64,000 nucleotides of DNA from an uncultured Roseobacter sp. (GCF_947491795.1 NZ_CANLKW010000002.1:422001-486000); one strand, 5' to 3'. Shown: positions 9,018 through 18,845, counted from the stretch's first letter. Notes: generated by a model from the sequence alone, not told the origin. Program-made: numbers and translations.

Positions 9018-10613
9018 TCAGGCGACGTCGAACTGCAGCGGTTTGATCTGCGTAAAGAGACCCGTTTCCGCAAGTTTCGCGCGCGCCTCTGCCGGGACAG
9101 GCTCGTCCACATAAAGAAGGGCGATGGCCTCGCCACCGGCTGCTGCACGGCCCAGGGTAAAGTTCGCGATGTTCACACCGTTGTCGCCCATGGTCTGACC
9201 CAGGGCCCCGATGATGCCTGGTACGTCCGTGTTGGTCGTATAAAGCATATGCGCACCGATTTCGGCGTCGATGTTGATGCCTTTGATCTGGATAAAGCGC
9301 GGTTTGCCATCCGAAAAGACGGTGCCCGCAACGGAGCGTTCGCGTTTGGACGTCACCACCGTTACTTTGATGTAGCCATCAAAAGCACCGGACTTTGCCT
9401 GGTTGGTTGTCGAGACCTGAATGCCGCGTTCCTGCGCGATGACTGGCGCAGACACCATGTTAACGTCCGGGTTCACCTTTTTCATGATGCCCGCAATCAC
9501 GCTGCAGTTCAGCGCCTGCAGGTTCATTTCGGCGACGGTGCCATCGTAAAGGATGTTGATGGCCTTGATCGGCTCGTCCGTCATCTGGCCGATGAACGCC
9601 CCCAGATGACCCGACAGGCTGACCCAGGGGCCCATGACCTTGGCCTCTTCGGCGGTGACCGATGGCATGTTCAGGGCATTTGTGACCGCACCGGTCAGCA
9701 GATAGTCCGACATCTGCTCGGCCACCTGCAGCGCTACGTTTTCCTGCGCTTCGGTCGTTGCGGCACCCAGGTGCGGCGTGCAGACCACGTTGGGCAGGTT
9801 GAACAGCGGGTTTTCGTTTGCCGGTTCCCGGGCAAACACATCAAATGCAGCACCGGCGACATGGCCCGATTTCAGCGCATCTGCCAGGGCTTCCTCGTCC
9901 ACCAGACCGCCGCGGGCACAGTTGATAATCCGCACACCCTTTTTGGTTTTCGCGATGGCCTCACGGCTCAGGATGTTTGCCGTCTGATCGGTAAAGGGCA
10001 CATGCAGCGTGATAAAGTCAGCACGTTTGAGAAGCTCATCCAGATCGACCTTTTCGACCTTCATCTTGTCGGCTTTCTCCTGCCCGAGGAACGGGTCATA
10101 GGCAACAACCTTCATGTTCAGACCACGCGCACGGTCACAGACGATCCCACCGATATTACCAGCACCGATAACACCCAGCGTTTTGCCGGTAAGCTCGGTG
10201 CCCATGAACTTTGATTTCTCCCACTTGCCGGCGTGGGTGGAAGAGGAGGCCTCGGGGATCTGGCGGGCGACGGCGAACATCATCGCAATGGCGTGCTCGG
10301 CAGTGGTGATCATGTTGCCAAAGGGGGTGTTCATCACAATGATACCCTTTTGCGAGGCGGCATCCTTGTCGATGTTGTCGGTGCCGATACCGGCGCGACC
10401 GATGACTTTGAGGTTCGTGGCGGCGGCGATGATCTTTTCGGTCACTTTGGTGGCCGAGCGGATCGCCAGGCCGTCATAATCGCCGATGATCGCGGCCAGT
10501 TTTTCCTTGTCCTTGCCCACGTCGGGCTGGAAATCCACGTCGATGCCGCGGTCGCGGAAAATCTGAACAGCGGCTTCCGAAAGTTTGTCGGAGATGAGTA
10601 CTTTGGGGGCCAT
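9018..10613 (-). CDS. serA: D-3-phosphoglycerate dehydrogenase
   Basis: First enzyme of serine synthesis, oxidising 3-phosphoglycerate with NAD. The 531-residue protein is the long form: a catalytic and NAD-binding part (GVIGAGNIGG; catalytic His in TPHLGAAT), an intervening domain, and a C-terminal ACT domain (VPGIIGALGQTMGDNGVNIA) that usually mediates feedback by serine. I chose the start at MAPKVL, which has GGAG six bases upstream, over an open Met four codons earlier. It follows serC on the same strand with 62 bases between, and a terminator lies just after it. Confidence 0.97.
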   Translation of the reverse strand: MAPKVLISDKLSEAAVQIFRDRGIDVDFQPDVGKDKEKLAAIIGDYDGLAIRSATKVTEKIIAAATNLKVIGRAGIGTDNIDKDAASQKGIIVMNTPFGNMITTAEHAIAMMFAVARQIPEASSSTHAGKWEKSKFMGTELTGKTLGVIGAGNIGGIVCDRARGLNMKVVAYDPFLGQEKADKMKVEKVDLDELLKRADFITLHVPFTDQTANILSREAIAKTKKGVRIINCARGGLVDEEALADALKSGHVAGAAFDVFAREPANENPLFNLPNVVCTPHLGAATTEAQENVALQVAEQMSDYLLTGAVTNALNMPSVTAEEAKVMGPWVSLSGHLGAFIGQMTDEPIKAINILYDGTVAEMNLQALNCSVIAGIMKKVNPDVNMVSAPVIAQERGIQVSTTNQAKSGAFDGYIKVTVVTSKRERSVAGTVFSDGKPRFIQIKGINIDAEIGAHMLYTTNTDVPGIIGALGQTMGDNGVNIANFTLGRAAAGGEAIALLYVDEPVPAEARAKLAETGLFTQIKPLQFDVA

Positions 10614-10675
10614 TTGGGGCTCCATTTCTGAATGTCGGTATTACGTCGGTGTTTTGTCGGTATCGCGTCGGTGGA

Positions 10676-11830
10676 TTACGCCGACACCGCGAGGGCTTCG
10701 ATCTCGGTCTCAAACGCCCATGCCAGCCAGGGCAGCATCGCCTCGATATCGGCGGTCTCGACCGTGCCACCACACCAGATCCGCAGACCGGCGGGTGCGT
10801 CACGATAGGCACCGATATCAAGGGCCACGTCCTCGTCCGCGAGCCGTTTCGCCACAGCTTTGGCAAAGGCGGCACCATCGGTGATCCGGTCATCGGTGAA
10901 CTTCAGACAGACGGACGTATTGGACCGTGTCGCCGGATCCACAGCCAGGAAATCAATCCAGTCATGTGTCTCTGCAAAGGCGGAAATGGCTGCCGTATTG
11001 GCATCTGCCCGTGCGATCAGCCCCTGCAGGCCACCCACCGATTTCGCCCAGTCGAGCGCCAGCAGATAGTCCTCGACACAGAGCATCGACGGGGTGTTGA
11101 TCGTCGCCCCGCTAAAGATGCCATCGATCAGTTTGCCACCTTTGGTCAGGCGGAAAATCTTGGGCAGGGGCCAGGGTGGCGTATAGCTTTCGAGCCGTTC
11201 CACGGCGCGCGGGCTGAGGATCAGCATGCCATGCGCGGCCTCGCCCCCCAGCACCTTTTGCCAGGAGAACGTCGTCACATCGAGCTTGTCCCAGGGCAGA
11301 TCAACCGCAAAGGCGGCAGACGTCGCGTCGCACAGGGTCAGACCCGCGCGGTCCGACGGGATCACATCGCCCGAGGGCAGGCGCACGCCCGAGGTCGTGC
11401 CGTTCCAGGTAAAGCAGACGTCGTTGTCATAGTTCAGCGCGGCCATGTCGACGATCTCGCCGTAGTCTGCCGTATGCACGCTGTGCTCAATTTTCAGCTG
11501 TTTGGCCACATCCGTGACCCAGCCCGCGCCAAAGCTTTCCCAGGCGACCATCTCTGCCGGGCGTTCACCGAGCAGAGACCACATCGCCATTTCAAAGGCG
11601 CCGGTGTCGGAGGCCGGTACGATGCCGATTTTGTAATCCGCAGGCACGCCGAGTATCTCGCGTGTGGTCTCAATCGCGGCGAGCAGCTTTGCCTTGCCGG
11701 GGGCGGCACGGTGTGACCGGCCCAGGGTGGCAGATGCCAGACGGCTCAGATCATATGCGGGGGGTTTGGCACAGGGGCCTGACGAAAAACGCGGATTTGC
11801 CGGCCGCGTGACCGGTTGTTGAGTAGCCAT
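10676..11830 (-). CDS. serC: Phosphoserine aminotransferase
   Basis: Class V aminotransferase that converts 3-phosphohydroxypyruvate to phosphoserine, the second step of serine synthesis. The 384-residue form is typical of alphaproteobacteria. The stretch [15 protein letters not shown] carries the likely PLP lysine, and [10 protein letters not shown] near the N-terminus is the usual opening block. I chose the start at MATQQP; the 28 codons open upstream lie in the regulatory leader. The AAGGA ribosome site sits immediately after the last helix strand of that leader. Transcribed with serA and divergent from serB. Confidence 0.96.
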   Translation of the reverse strand: MATQQPVTRPANPRFSSGPCAKPPAYDLSRLASATLGRSHRAAPGKAKLLAAIETTREILGVPADYKIGIVPASDTGAFEMAMWSLLGERPAEMVAWESFGAGWVTDVAKQLKIEHSVHTADYGEIVDMAALNYDNDVCFTWNGTTSGVRLPSGDVIPSDRAGLTLCDATSAAFAVDLPWDKLDVTTFSWQKVLGGEAAHGMLILSPRAVERLESYTPPWPLPKIFRLTKGGKLIDGIFSGATINTPSMLCVEDYLLALDWAKSVGGLQGLIARADANTAAISAFAETHDWIDFLAVDPATRSNTSVCLKFTDDRITDGAAFAKAVAKRLADEDVALDIGAYRDAPAGLRIWCGGTVETADIEAMLPWLAWAFETEIEALAVSA

Positions 11831-11843
11831 TGATGCTATCCTT

Positions 11844-11909
11844 CCAGATAAGCGCCCTTCGTTGGGGAAGGGTGTCCCGCGTTCGGACTTAAGGGGCGCT
11901 GCTGTCTGG
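11844..11909 (-). promoter_or_regulatory. serC leader RNA (candidate cis-regulatory structure)
   Basis: On the minus strand, between the serC promoter region and its start, CCAGA (11905-11909) can pair with TCTGG (11844-11848), and AGCGCC(C)CTT with AAGGGCGCT just inside, giving a long interrupted stem. A competing hairpin, CCCTTC with GAAGGG around CCAAC, uses the same 3' strand. TCTGG runs directly into the AAGGA ribosome site. A serC leader family upstream of serC-serA, with its last stem overlapping the ribosome site, is described for alphaproteobacteria. The placement and pairing match that description; I could not run a covariance model. Confidence 0.75.
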
Positions 11910-11988
11910 TGCAATCACAAAAAGGGGACTAATACGTCGCCGGGTCGTGTTTTTGCGACATGCTGGTTGCGGATCGGAAACTTCACAG

Positions 11989-12867
11989 ATGTACACAGTC
12001 ACTCTTTTGTCCGCGCCTGATGCACGTGCGCTGGACGCCCAGGCGGTTGATGCCCTGCGCAATGCCTGGGGCGGGGGCGATGTGCTCTGGCTCGCACCCG
12101 ATGTTGCGGCGGAATTCGACATCGCGGAGGTGCCGTCAAACCGGTGGGACGTCTGGACGGACCTGCAGCAGATGGGCGTTGATCTGATCGTCCAGCCAAC
12201 CGAAACCCGCCGCAAACGGATGCTGCTGGCGGATATGGACAGCACGATGATCCGGCAGGAATGTATTGACGAGCTGGCGGATGAGGCTGGTGTCGGCGCG
12301 CGGGTCAAAGACATCACAGCCCGCGCAATGAACGGAGAGCTGGATTTCAATGATGCGCTGCGCGAACGTGTCGGTCTGCTCAAAGGTCTGCCTGTCAGCA
12401 TCATCGACAAGGTCCTGGCCGAGCGGATCGACTTCATGCCGGGCGGCCCCACATTACTGGCCACGATGAAGGCGCATGGTGGTCACGCGGCACTCGTCTC
12501 TGGCGGGTTCACGGCCTTTACCAGCGCTGTGGCGGCCGAACTGGGATTTGATGAGAACCGCGCGAACACGCTGTTGACCGATGGTGACGTTCTGAGTGGC
12601 GCGGTCGGCATGCCGATCCTGGGCAAACAGGCCAAAGTCGACGCATTGAACGAGATCACCGCGCGTCTGGGCATTACGCCTGCAGATGTGATCGCCGTGG
12701 GCGATGGCGCCAACGATCTGGGCATGCTTGGCCTCGCTGGAACGGGGGTTGCGCTGCATGCAAAACCCAGCGTCGCGGCGCAGTGCGATGTGCGGATCAA
12801 TCACGGTGATCTGACCGCGCTTTTGTACCTGCAGGGCTATGCCCAGGCGGATTTCATCACCCCCTGA
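11989..12867 (+). CDS. serB: Phosphoserine phosphatase
   Basis: HAD-superfamily enzyme that releases serine from phosphoserine, the last step of the pathway. Residues 80-90 show the ADMDSTMI motif with the nucleophile Asp82 and acid Asp84; SGGF and GDGANDLGML supply HAD motifs II and III. The N-terminal 70 residues form the usual ACT-like part. I chose the start at MYTVTL (292 residues); a GGAAA lies about ten bases upstream, and the earlier Met lies in the shared promoter region. Divergent from serC-serA, so the whole serine branch is at one locus. Confidence 0.96.
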   Translation: MYTVTLLSAPDARALDAQAVDALRNAWGGGDVLWLAPDVAAEFDIAEVPSNRWDVWTDLQQMGVDLIVQPTETRRKRMLLADMDSTMIRQECIDELADEAGVGARVKDITARAMNGELDFNDALRERVGLLKGLPVSIIDKVLAERIDFMPGGPTLLATMKAHGGHAALVSGGFTAFTSAVAAELGFDENRANTLLTDGDVLSGAVGMPILGKQAKVDALNEITARLGITPADVIAVGDGANDLGMLGLAGTGVALHAKPSVAAQCDVRINHGDLTALLYLQGYAQADFITP

Positions 12868-12924
12868 GCCGCGACTCACCCGATCTGTGGTATGGTTGGT
12901 GCAGCCAAACAGGGAGGGAACAAA

Positions 12925-13239
12925 ATGCCACAGTACATTTTCGCCTATCACGGCGGCACCATACCCGAGACAAAAGAAGCGGGCGAAAAGGCCATGGCCG
13001 CCTGGCAGTCCTGGTTCGAGGGCATGGGGCCAGCGGTCGTGATCCCGGGTAATCCGGTCGGCATGTCAAAAACGGTCACTGCGGATGGCGTCGAGGACCA
13101 CGGCGGAGCGAACCCGCTTTCGGGCTACACCGTGGTGTCCGCCGACACCGTCGAGGATGCGGTTTCCATGGCCAAAGGCTGCCCGATGGTCGCCGATGGT
13201 TCCGGGTCTGTCGAGGTCGCCGAAGTCATCGAGATGTGA
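12925..13239 (+). CDS. YCII-related domain protein
   Basis: Small protein of 104 residues, MPQYIFAYHGG at the start and SGYTVVSADTVEDAVSMAKGCP near the end. This pattern fits the ferredoxin-like YCII/DGPF family, whose members are mostly of unknown function and sometimes sit near sigma factors. A strong GGAGGGAAC ribosome site decides the start. It follows serB by 57 bases on the same strand and may share its transcript. It converges on the asparaginase gene with no gap. No specific function can be given. Confidence 0.75.
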   Translation: MPQYIFAYHGGTIPETKEAGEKAMAAWQSWFEGMGPAVVIPGNPVGMSKTVTADGVEDHGGANPLSGYTVVSADTVEDAVSMAKGCPMVADGSGSVEVAEVIEM

Positions 13240-14220
13240 TCAGCGCAGCGCCGTTGCCGGTCTGATCCAGCCTGTCTGCCGGTCCGCCCGGTTGGTGATC
13301 GGGGCATCCATGAAACGTCTGGTTTCCGGATGATCAGGCTCTAACACGCCCAGTTTCACCAGAATGGCCGCCATCGTGCACTCCGCCGCGCGGGTGGTGC
13401 CATCGGTGATCTTGAGCGCGACGCCCATCTTTTTCTCCGGGATGATCGCGGTGAAAAACCCTTCGGCACCGGTTTTGATGGCGACCCTGCCGCCCATCGC
13501 GCGCATCAGCCCGGTACAGGCGCGGCCCTCTCCGGCCACAAGCTCCGGATGCAGGCGCATGGCCTCGTGCAGGCGCGCTTCGGCGCTGCCTTCTGGGCTC
13601 GCGGCAAAGTGCGCCATCGCGCGGGCCATGCCGTGCAGAGAGCCCGCAAAATTCGGGGCCGAGCACCCGTCGACGCCATATCCCGGAGAAGTCTCGCCTG
13701 TCACGCGCTCAAACGCCTCATGAACGGCCTTTTGAACCGGATGCGATGTCTCGATGTACTCGGGTCCGCCCTTCAGATGACGGCTGAGCGTCAGAAAGCC
13801 GCTGTGTTTTCCCGAGCAGTTGTTGTGTTTCTGGCAGGGCGTGTCACCTGCACTAATCAGCCCGTCGCGTGCAGGCAGATCCGCCGGCTCCTGGGGGCCG
13901 CATCGCAGGGCGTCGTCATCCAGTTCCAGCGCCGCCAGCCATTTTGCCACCCGGTCCGTGTGAATTGCAGCCCCATTGTGCGAGGCACAGGCCAGCGCCA
14001 GGTGCTCGGTGGTCAGGCCGGCCTTGTCGGCCGCACCGGAGTTAATGAGCGGCAGCGCCTGGATCATTTTGGACGAACTGCGCGACAGGACAATACGGTC
14101 AGGATCGCCCCAGGCCCGGGCGATATCACCGCTCGCATCACAGACCACAGCGTGGCCGGTGTGCAGACTTTCGAGGAAGTCCCCGCGCCAGATTTCGGTC
14201 ATTGCGACAGGTTGAGTCAT
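13240..14220 (-). CDS. Class 3 (Rhizobium-type) L-asparaginase
   Basis: Protein of 326 residues of the AnsA/COG4448 family, unrelated to the E. coli-type asparaginases. With the start at MTQPVAM, which has AAGGA just upstream, the key residues known from the R. etli enzymes fall almost in register: Ser48 and Lys51 in RSSSKM, Ser80 in CASHN, Cys135 and Lys138 in NCSGKH, and a later Cys186 in GCSAPN. In the studied enzymes these form two Ser-Lys pairs and a zinc site. Predicted activity is asparagine to aspartate plus ammonia. The 48 codons open upstream of this start are unlikely to be translated. Confidence 0.88.
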   Translation of the reverse strand: MTQPVAMTEIWRGDFLESLHTGHAVVCDASGDIARAWGDPDRIVLSRSSSKMIQALPLINSGAADKAGLTTEHLALACASHNGAAIHTDRVAKWLAALELDDDALRCGPQEPADLPARDGLISAGDTPCQKHNNCSGKHSGFLTLSRHLKGGPEYIETSHPVQKAVHEAFERVTGETSPGYGVDGCSAPNFAGSLHGMARAMAHFAASPEGSAEARLHEAMRLHPELVAGEGRACTGLMRAMGGRVAIKTGAEGFFTAIIPEKKMGVALKITDGTTRAAECTMAAILVKLGVLEPDHPETRRFMDAPITNRADRQTGWIRPATALR

Positions 14221-14395
14221 ATTTTCCTTCACTTTCCAGCGAAAAGCTGCTGATCGGTCTTTCAGCGGCTGCGCAATTCGCGTTATTGTGCTCCTTGTCG
14301 GGAAGAATAACCGGACTGGCAAGAGAGTGTCCGAAAAAAGGGACGCCGCCAGATCCAGAAACACTTGAGGTCAGATACGGCTGGAGGCTGTAAAC

Positions 14396-14923
14396 ATGCG
14401 AAATTCATTTGCTATTTTAGGTTTTGCTGCATCGTTTGCGATGATCGCACAGACCGCGACCGCTCAGGATCAGAGCAGCAACCGTGTAGCAACCAAGACG
14501 GACTGGAATGTCTTTGTCGAAGACAATCCAAAGGAATGCTGGGGCGTTTCGGTGCCGACGGAAACGGTCAACACACGGGACGGTCGTGTTGTCGCGGCCA
14601 ACCGCGGGCAGATCCTGCTGATGGTGTCGTATCAGCCCGGGTCCAATGTGGCGGGACAGGTGTCCTTTACCGGCGGTTATCCGTTCCGGGACGGCAGCCA
14701 GGTCAGCATCAACATCGGTGGTACAGATTTCTCGATGTTTACCGAAGGTGAATGGGCCTGGCCTGCGAGCCCGTCCGACGACGCCAAACTGGTCAGCGCG
14801 ATGAAGCGCGGCGCCAATGCGGTTGTGACGGGTGTCTCAAGCCGTGGCACAACAACCAAAGATACTTTCTCGCTGCTTGGGTTTACGGCTGCGGTCGAGG
14901 ATGCGGAGAAGCGCTGCTCCTGA
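14396..14923 (+). CDS. Exported IalB-like (invasion associated locus B) protein
   Basis: Protein of 175 residues with a signal peptide ending near ATAQDQ (residue 24). The mature part contains KECWGVSVP, a beta-rich core and a late cysteine (AEKRCS), which match the invasion-associated locus B family common in free-living Rhodobacteraceae as well as Bartonella. Its role in this group is unknown; the family name should not be read as evidence for invasion. GGAGG lies nine bases before the start, and a terminator follows the stop, so it is probably monocistronic. Divergent from the asparaginase gene across 175 bases. Confidence 0.8.
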   Translation: MRNSFAILGFAASFAMIAQTATAQDQSSNRVATKTDWNVFVEDNPKECWGVSVPTETVNTRDGRVVAANRGQILLMVSYQPGSNVAGQVSFTGGYPFRDGSQVSINIGGTDFSMFTEGEWAWPASPSDDAKLVSAMKRGANAVVTGVSSRGTTTKDTFSLLGFTAAVEDAEKRCS

Positions 14924-14949
14924 TTTTCTGGTCAGACTTCACAGGACAG

Positions 14950-14988
14950 GCCCGCGTCACATTTACCTGTGTGCGGGCTTTTCCTTTT
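14950..14988 (+). terminator. Rho-independent terminator after the IalB-like gene
   Basis: GCCCGC (14950-14955) pairs with GCGGGC (14973-14978), with CACA/TGTG able to pair inside the loop, followed by TTTTCCTTTT. It lies 27 bases after the stop codon. Confidence 0.8.
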
Positions 14989-15044
14989 GAATCGCGCTGA
15001 AACCTCTATATAGAGGCGCATCCACGCAATCCGGGGTTTTCAGG

Positions 15045-16229
15045 ATGTCTGCCAGCGCGCCGATCACACAGGACGTACACACCATTCCGCGCAAACTGCC
15101 GGAAGGGCCGGTCAACCTTGTCGGTCTGACGCGCGATGCCATGCGCACGGCGCTGATCGGGGCCGGCACACCCGAAAAGCAGGCAAAGATGCGGGTAGGT
15201 CAGATCTGGCAGTGGATTTACCAGTGGGGCGTGCGCGATTTCGATGCCATGACCAACCTGGCCAAAACCTACCGCGCTGATCTGAAAGAGAAGTTCGTGA
15301 TCGAAGTGCCGGAGGTTGTGACCCGTCAGGTCAGTGATGATGGTACGCGCAAATATCTGGTGCGCATCGCCGGGGGCCATGAGGTCGAGGTGGTGTACAT
15401 CCCCGAAGAAGGGCGTGGCACCCTGTGCATTTCCAGCCAGGTCGGCTGCACGCTGACCTGTTCGTTCTGTCATACAGGCACGCAGAAGCTGGTGCGCAAC
15501 CTGACCGCCGGTGAGATTATCGGACAGGTTCTGGTGGCGCGGGACGATCTGGGCGAATGGCCCGAACCCGGTGCTCCAAAGGATGAAACACGCCTGCTGA
15601 GCAATATTGTTCTGATGGGCATGGGCGAGCCGCTTTACAACTTTGAGAACGTGCGCGACGCGATGAAAATCGCCATGGATGATCAGGGCATTCAGCTCTC
15701 GCGCCGCCGGATCACGCTGTCCACCTCTGGCGTGGTGCCCGAGATCGAACGCACGGCAGAAGAGATCGGCTGTCAGCTGGCCGTGAGTTTCCATGCAACG
15801 ACGGACGAGGTGCGCGACCGGCTGGTGCCGATCAACAAACGCTGGAACATCGAGACGCTGCTGGCAGCCTTGCGAGCCTATCCGCGCGGACGGAATTCCG
15901 AGCGGATCACCTTTGAATACGTGATGCTCAACGGGGTGAACGACAGTGACGAGGATGCCCGGCGTCTGATCAGACTGATTGACGGCATCCCTGCCAAGAT
16001 CAATCTGATCCCTTTCAATGAATGGCCTGGCGCGCCGTATAAGCGGTCTTCAAACAATCGCATCCGCGCCTTTGCAGACATCATTTACAAGGCAGGATAT
16101 GCCTCGCCCATCCGAACCCCGCGCGGCGAGGACATTATGGCGGCCTGCGGACAGTTGAAATCCGCCACCGAACGGGCGCGGAAATCCCGCCGTCAGATCG
16201 AGGCCGACGCGGGTCTGGCAGGCGAATAA
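15045..16229 (+). CDS. rlmN: Dual-specificity 23S rRNA/tRNA adenine-C2 methyltransferase RlmN
   Basis: Radical SAM enzyme that methylates C2 of A2503 in 23S rRNA and of A37 in some tRNAs. The iron-sulfur cluster motif CTLTCSFC gives Cys135, Cys139 and Cys142, and GEDIMAACG supplies the methyl-carrying Cys368 near the C-terminus. [10 protein letters not shown] is the usual SAM-contact stretch. At 394 residues it is slightly longer than the E. coli protein, with the extra length at the ends. The stop overlaps the start of the next gene (TAATG), so the thioredoxin-fold protein is co-translated. Confidence 0.95.
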   Translation: MSASAPITQDVHTIPRKLPEGPVNLVGLTRDAMRTALIGAGTPEKQAKMRVGQIWQWIYQWGVRDFDAMTNLAKTYRADLKEKFVIEVPEVVTRQVSDDGTRKYLVRIAGGHEVEVVYIPEEGRGTLCISSQVGCTLTCSFCHTGTQKLVRNLTAGEIIGQVLVARDDLGEWPEPGAPKDETRLLSNIVLMGMGEPLYNFENVRDAMKIAMDDQGIQLSRRRITLSTSGVVPEIERTAEEIGCQLAVSFHATTDEVRDRLVPINKRWNIETLLAALRAYPRGRNSERITFEYVMLNGVNDSDEDARRLIRLIDGIPAKINLIPFNEWPGAPYKRSSNNRIRAFADIIYKAGYASPIRTPRGEDIMAACGQLKSATERARKSRRQIEADAGLAGE

Positions 16230-16975
16230 TGCGCCGCCGCGACGCGCTGGTGATCGGAGGGGCTATGGCTGCGGCGATTGCCTTGCCGCCGATCCTGCGC
16301 CGTCTGCCCTCTGACCTGGATTTTGCGCCGATTCCGGATTTTCCGGGCTTCCGACGCATGAGTGGCGGCGCGGTGTCATCTGGAAATGTGGCTTTGCTGG
16401 GTCTGGATGACCGGCTGCCAGCACCTGCTGATCCGGCCCCTCCTGCACTGCGCAACCCCTGCAAGGCTCTGTTTGGGCCATCAGTCTGGGCTCCAGGCAC
16501 AGTGCCTGTCGCAGTTTTCAGCGATTTCAACTGCCCTTATTGCAAAACACTGGACGAGCGGCTGATCTCGCTGGCGGCTGACGACGCATCAGTCCGGCTG
16601 ATCTGGCACGAAATGCCGTTGCTCGGTCCGGGATCCTACAGGGCGGCCAAGGCGGTAATTGCGGCTGGTTTTCTGGGTGCCGGGGAGCGCGCACGCAGGT
16701 ATCTGTGGCAGTACAGTCTGCGGCCTGGCCCGGCAGCACTCGGACGTATGGCAGAAGCGCTGGAGCTGTTGCCCGACATGCTGCGGCGGGAGTTTGACAG
16801 CGCCCGGGTAGCGAAAAAACTGGCGGAGGGTCTCGATCTGGGCGGACGGCTCGGAATTCCGGGCACGCCGGGCACCGTGGTGGGCCGTACCCTGGTGGTA
16901 GGTGCGATCCGCCCGCCAGACCTCAGACGCCTGATCGGTATAGAGCTGGAAGAAGGCCCGCTGGCCTGCGCCTGA
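16229..16975 (+). CDS. Exported DsbA-like thioredoxin-fold protein (Tat signal)
   Basis: Protein of 248 residues starting [11 protein letters not shown] followed by an alanine-rich hydrophobic stretch, a probable Tat signal peptide. The thioredoxin fold is marked by FSDFNCPYCKT with the redox pair Cys102 and Cys105, and by GIPGTPG, which carries the cis-proline. It is therefore likely a periplasmic thiol:disulfide oxidoreductase of the DsbA/DsbG type. The partner substrate is not shown by context: it is merely coupled to rlmN by a one-base overlap and converges on the LOG-family gene six bases further on. Confidence 0.82.
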   Translation: MRRRDALVIGGAMAAAIALPPILRRLPSDLDFAPIPDFPGFRRMSGGAVSSGNVALLGLDDRLPAPADPAPPALRNPCKALFGPSVWAPGTVPVAVFSDFNCPYCKTLDERLISLAADDASVRLIWHEMPLLGPGSYRAAKAVIAAGFLGAGERARRYLWQYSLRPGPAALGRMAEALELLPDMLRREFDSARVAKKLAEGLDLGGRLGIPGTPGTVVGRTLVVGAIRPPDLRRLIGIELEEGPLACA

Positions 16976-16981
16976 CCTCTC

Positions 16982-17830
16982 TCAGTCGCGACCGGGAATG
17001 CTGTCGCGGGCGGGCGCTTCTCCCCAGTTTTCGATCAGATCCATCGCCTCGGCGGCGCTTTCCACAAAGCGGAACAGATCCAGGTCTTCGTCTGAAATCG
17101 TCCCGGCGTCTGCCAGAACATCCCAGTTCAGGATACCGTCCCAGAACGCCTTGCCAAAGAGCAGGACAGGCACGCGCTGCATGCGACCGGTCTGGATCAG
17201 TGTCAGCGTCTCGAACAACTCGTCCAGCGTGCCAAAACCGCCCGGAAAGACACAGATCGCGCGTGCGCGCATCAGAAAGTGCATCTTGCGGATCGCAAAG
17301 TAGTGAAAGTTAAAACACAGGTCCGGCGTGACATATTCGTTGGGCGCCTGTTCATGCGGCAACACGATGTTGAGCCCGATGGAATGACCGCCCGCATCCA
17401 TCGCGCCCCGGTTGCCGGCCTCCATCACGCCCGGTCCGCCCCCGGTTACGACAACGTTCTCGCGCCCCATGCTCTCGAGGCTTTTTACAGTCATCAGGCG
17501 CGCAAACTCGCGGGCCTCATCATAGAAATGCGACAGTTCTGCCAGTGTTTTTGTACGCGCCTTTTCTTTGTCCGCGGGCCGGGGGATACGTGCGCCGCCA
17601 AAAAGAACAATCGTGCTGGCGATTTTATGGGCGTCCAGCAGCATCTCGGGTTTCAGCAGTTCCAGCTGCAGCCGGACGGGCCGTAACTCCTCGCGGCACA
17701 TAAAGTCCTGGTCGGTAAAGGCGAGCCTGTATGCAGAGGCGCGGGTCTGCGGCGTATCGGGCACCGTGAGCGCTGCATCACGGTCGGTATGCGCATCGCG
17801 CAGCGGGTGTTTGTGGCGTCGTTTCGTCAT
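16982..17830 (-). CDS. LOG-family (lysine decarboxylase-like fold) protein
   Basis: Rossmann-fold protein of 282 residues. GGGPGVME at residues 131-137 and PGGFGTLDE at 196-204 are the family's phosphate-binding and catalytic loops. Relatives cleave ribose from cytokinin monophosphates (LOG) or from purine/pyrimidine nucleotides (PpnN). The long charged N-terminus of about 70 residues places it nearer the larger bacterial forms than plant LOG. Old annotations as lysine decarboxylase are misleading. Substrate not determined by sequence. Divergent from dapD across 168 bases. Confidence 0.85.
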   Translation of the reverse strand: MTKRRHKHPLRDAHTDRDAALTVPDTPQTRASAYRLAFTDQDFMCREELRPVRLQLELLKPEMLLDAHKIASTIVLFGGARIPRPADKEKARTKTLAELSHFYDEAREFARLMTVKSLESMGRENVVVTGGGPGVMEAGNRGAMDAGGHSIGLNIVLPHEQAPNEYVTPDLCFNFHYFAIRKMHFLMRARAICVFPGGFGTLDELFETLTLIQTGRMQRVPVLLFGKAFWDGILNWDVLADAGTISDEDLDLFRFVESAAEAMDLIENWGEAPARDSIPGRD

Positions 17831-17998
17831 CGTATTCTCCGAAATTCCGGTTGCCTGCAGAGGCGCATGTCAGGCCGTCTTATGCAATGGGCCGGGATCA
17901 TTCTTCACAGTCCTGTGCTTTTCGCGAACGATTGCACAGCGGGTTCCGGCCTTGTATAGGCCCGACAACCTGAAATTTTCATAAAACGGAGACCGCCC

Positions 17999-18826
17999 AT
18001 GTCCAACGCACAGCTTGAAGCCGCGATCGAATCTGCCTGGGAGGCCCGCGACACCATCACGCCGGCAACAACGGGCGAGACCCGCGACGCGATCGAAGAC
18101 ACGCTCGCTGCTCTGGACAGTGGCACGCTGCGCGTCGCCGAAAAGCAGGACGGCGGCGACTGGCACGTGAACCAGTGGGCGAAAAAGGCCGTTTTGCTGG
18201 GGTTCCGGATCAAGGACATGGAAATGCAGTCAGGTGGCCCGCAGGGGTCCGGCTGGTGGGACAAGGTCGACAGCAAATTCGCAGGTTGGGGCGATGACGA
18301 GTGGAAGGCCGCCGGTTTCCGCGCGGTGCCGAACTGTGTGGTCCGCAAATCAGCTTTCATCGCGCCGGGCGTGGTGCTGATGCCATCTTTTGTGAACCTG
18401 GGCGCCTATGTGGACGAAGGCACAATGGTTGATACCTGGGCCACTGTTGGTTCCTGCGCACAGATCGGCAAAAATGTGCACCTGTCCGGCGGTGTCGGCA
18501 TTGGTGGCGTTCTGGAGCCGATGCAGGCCGGTCCGACAATCATTGAGGATAACTGCTTTATCGGTGCTCGCTCTGAAGTGGTCGAGGGCTGCATCGTGCG
18601 CGAAGGCTCTGTGCTGGGCATGGGCGTGTTTATCGGCAAATCGACCAAGATCGTCGACCGCGAAACCGGCGAGTTCACCTATGGCGAGGTTCCTGCCGGA
18701 TCGGTCGTCGTGGCAGGCTCCATGCCGTCGAAAAACGGTGTGAACCTCTACTGCGCTGTGATCGTTAAGAAAGTGGACGCACAGACGCGCTCCAAAACAT
18801 CCATCAACGAGCTGCTGCGCGATTGA
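17999..18826 (+). CDS. dapD: 2,3,4,5-tetrahydropyridine-2,6-dicarboxylate N-succinyltransferase
   Basis: Enzyme of the succinylase branch of lysine and diaminopimelate synthesis. The 275-residue protein has the expected helical N-terminal part and a left-handed beta-helix from about residue 100 ([20 protein letters not shown], then [14 protein letters not shown]). GGAG lies seven bases before the start. dapE, whose product acts two steps later on the succinylated diaminopimelate, lies 1.6 kb downstream on the same strand with two unknown genes between. A hairpin follows dapD, so the downstream genes may have their own promoter. Confidence 0.97.
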   Translation: MSNAQLEAAIESAWEARDTITPATTGETRDAIEDTLAALDSGTLRVAEKQDGGDWHVNQWAKKAVLLGFRIKDMEMQSGGPQGSGWWDKVDSKFAGWGDDEWKAAGFRAVPNCVVRKSAFIAPGVVLMPSFVNLGAYVDEGTMVDTWATVGSCAQIGKNVHLSGGVGIGGVLEPMQAGPTIIEDNCFIGARSEVVEGCIVREGSVLGMGVFIGKSTKIVDRETGEFTYGEVPAGSVVVAGSMPSKNGVNLYCAVIVKKVDAQTRSKTSINELLRD

Positions 18827-18845
18827 TGGTAAACCGGCGTTAAAA

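Noticed and set aside
9006..10214. 402-codon open frame antisense to serA
   Set aside because: His/Arg/Asp-rich translation without any domain, lying fully within serA; typical shadow of a high-GC gene.
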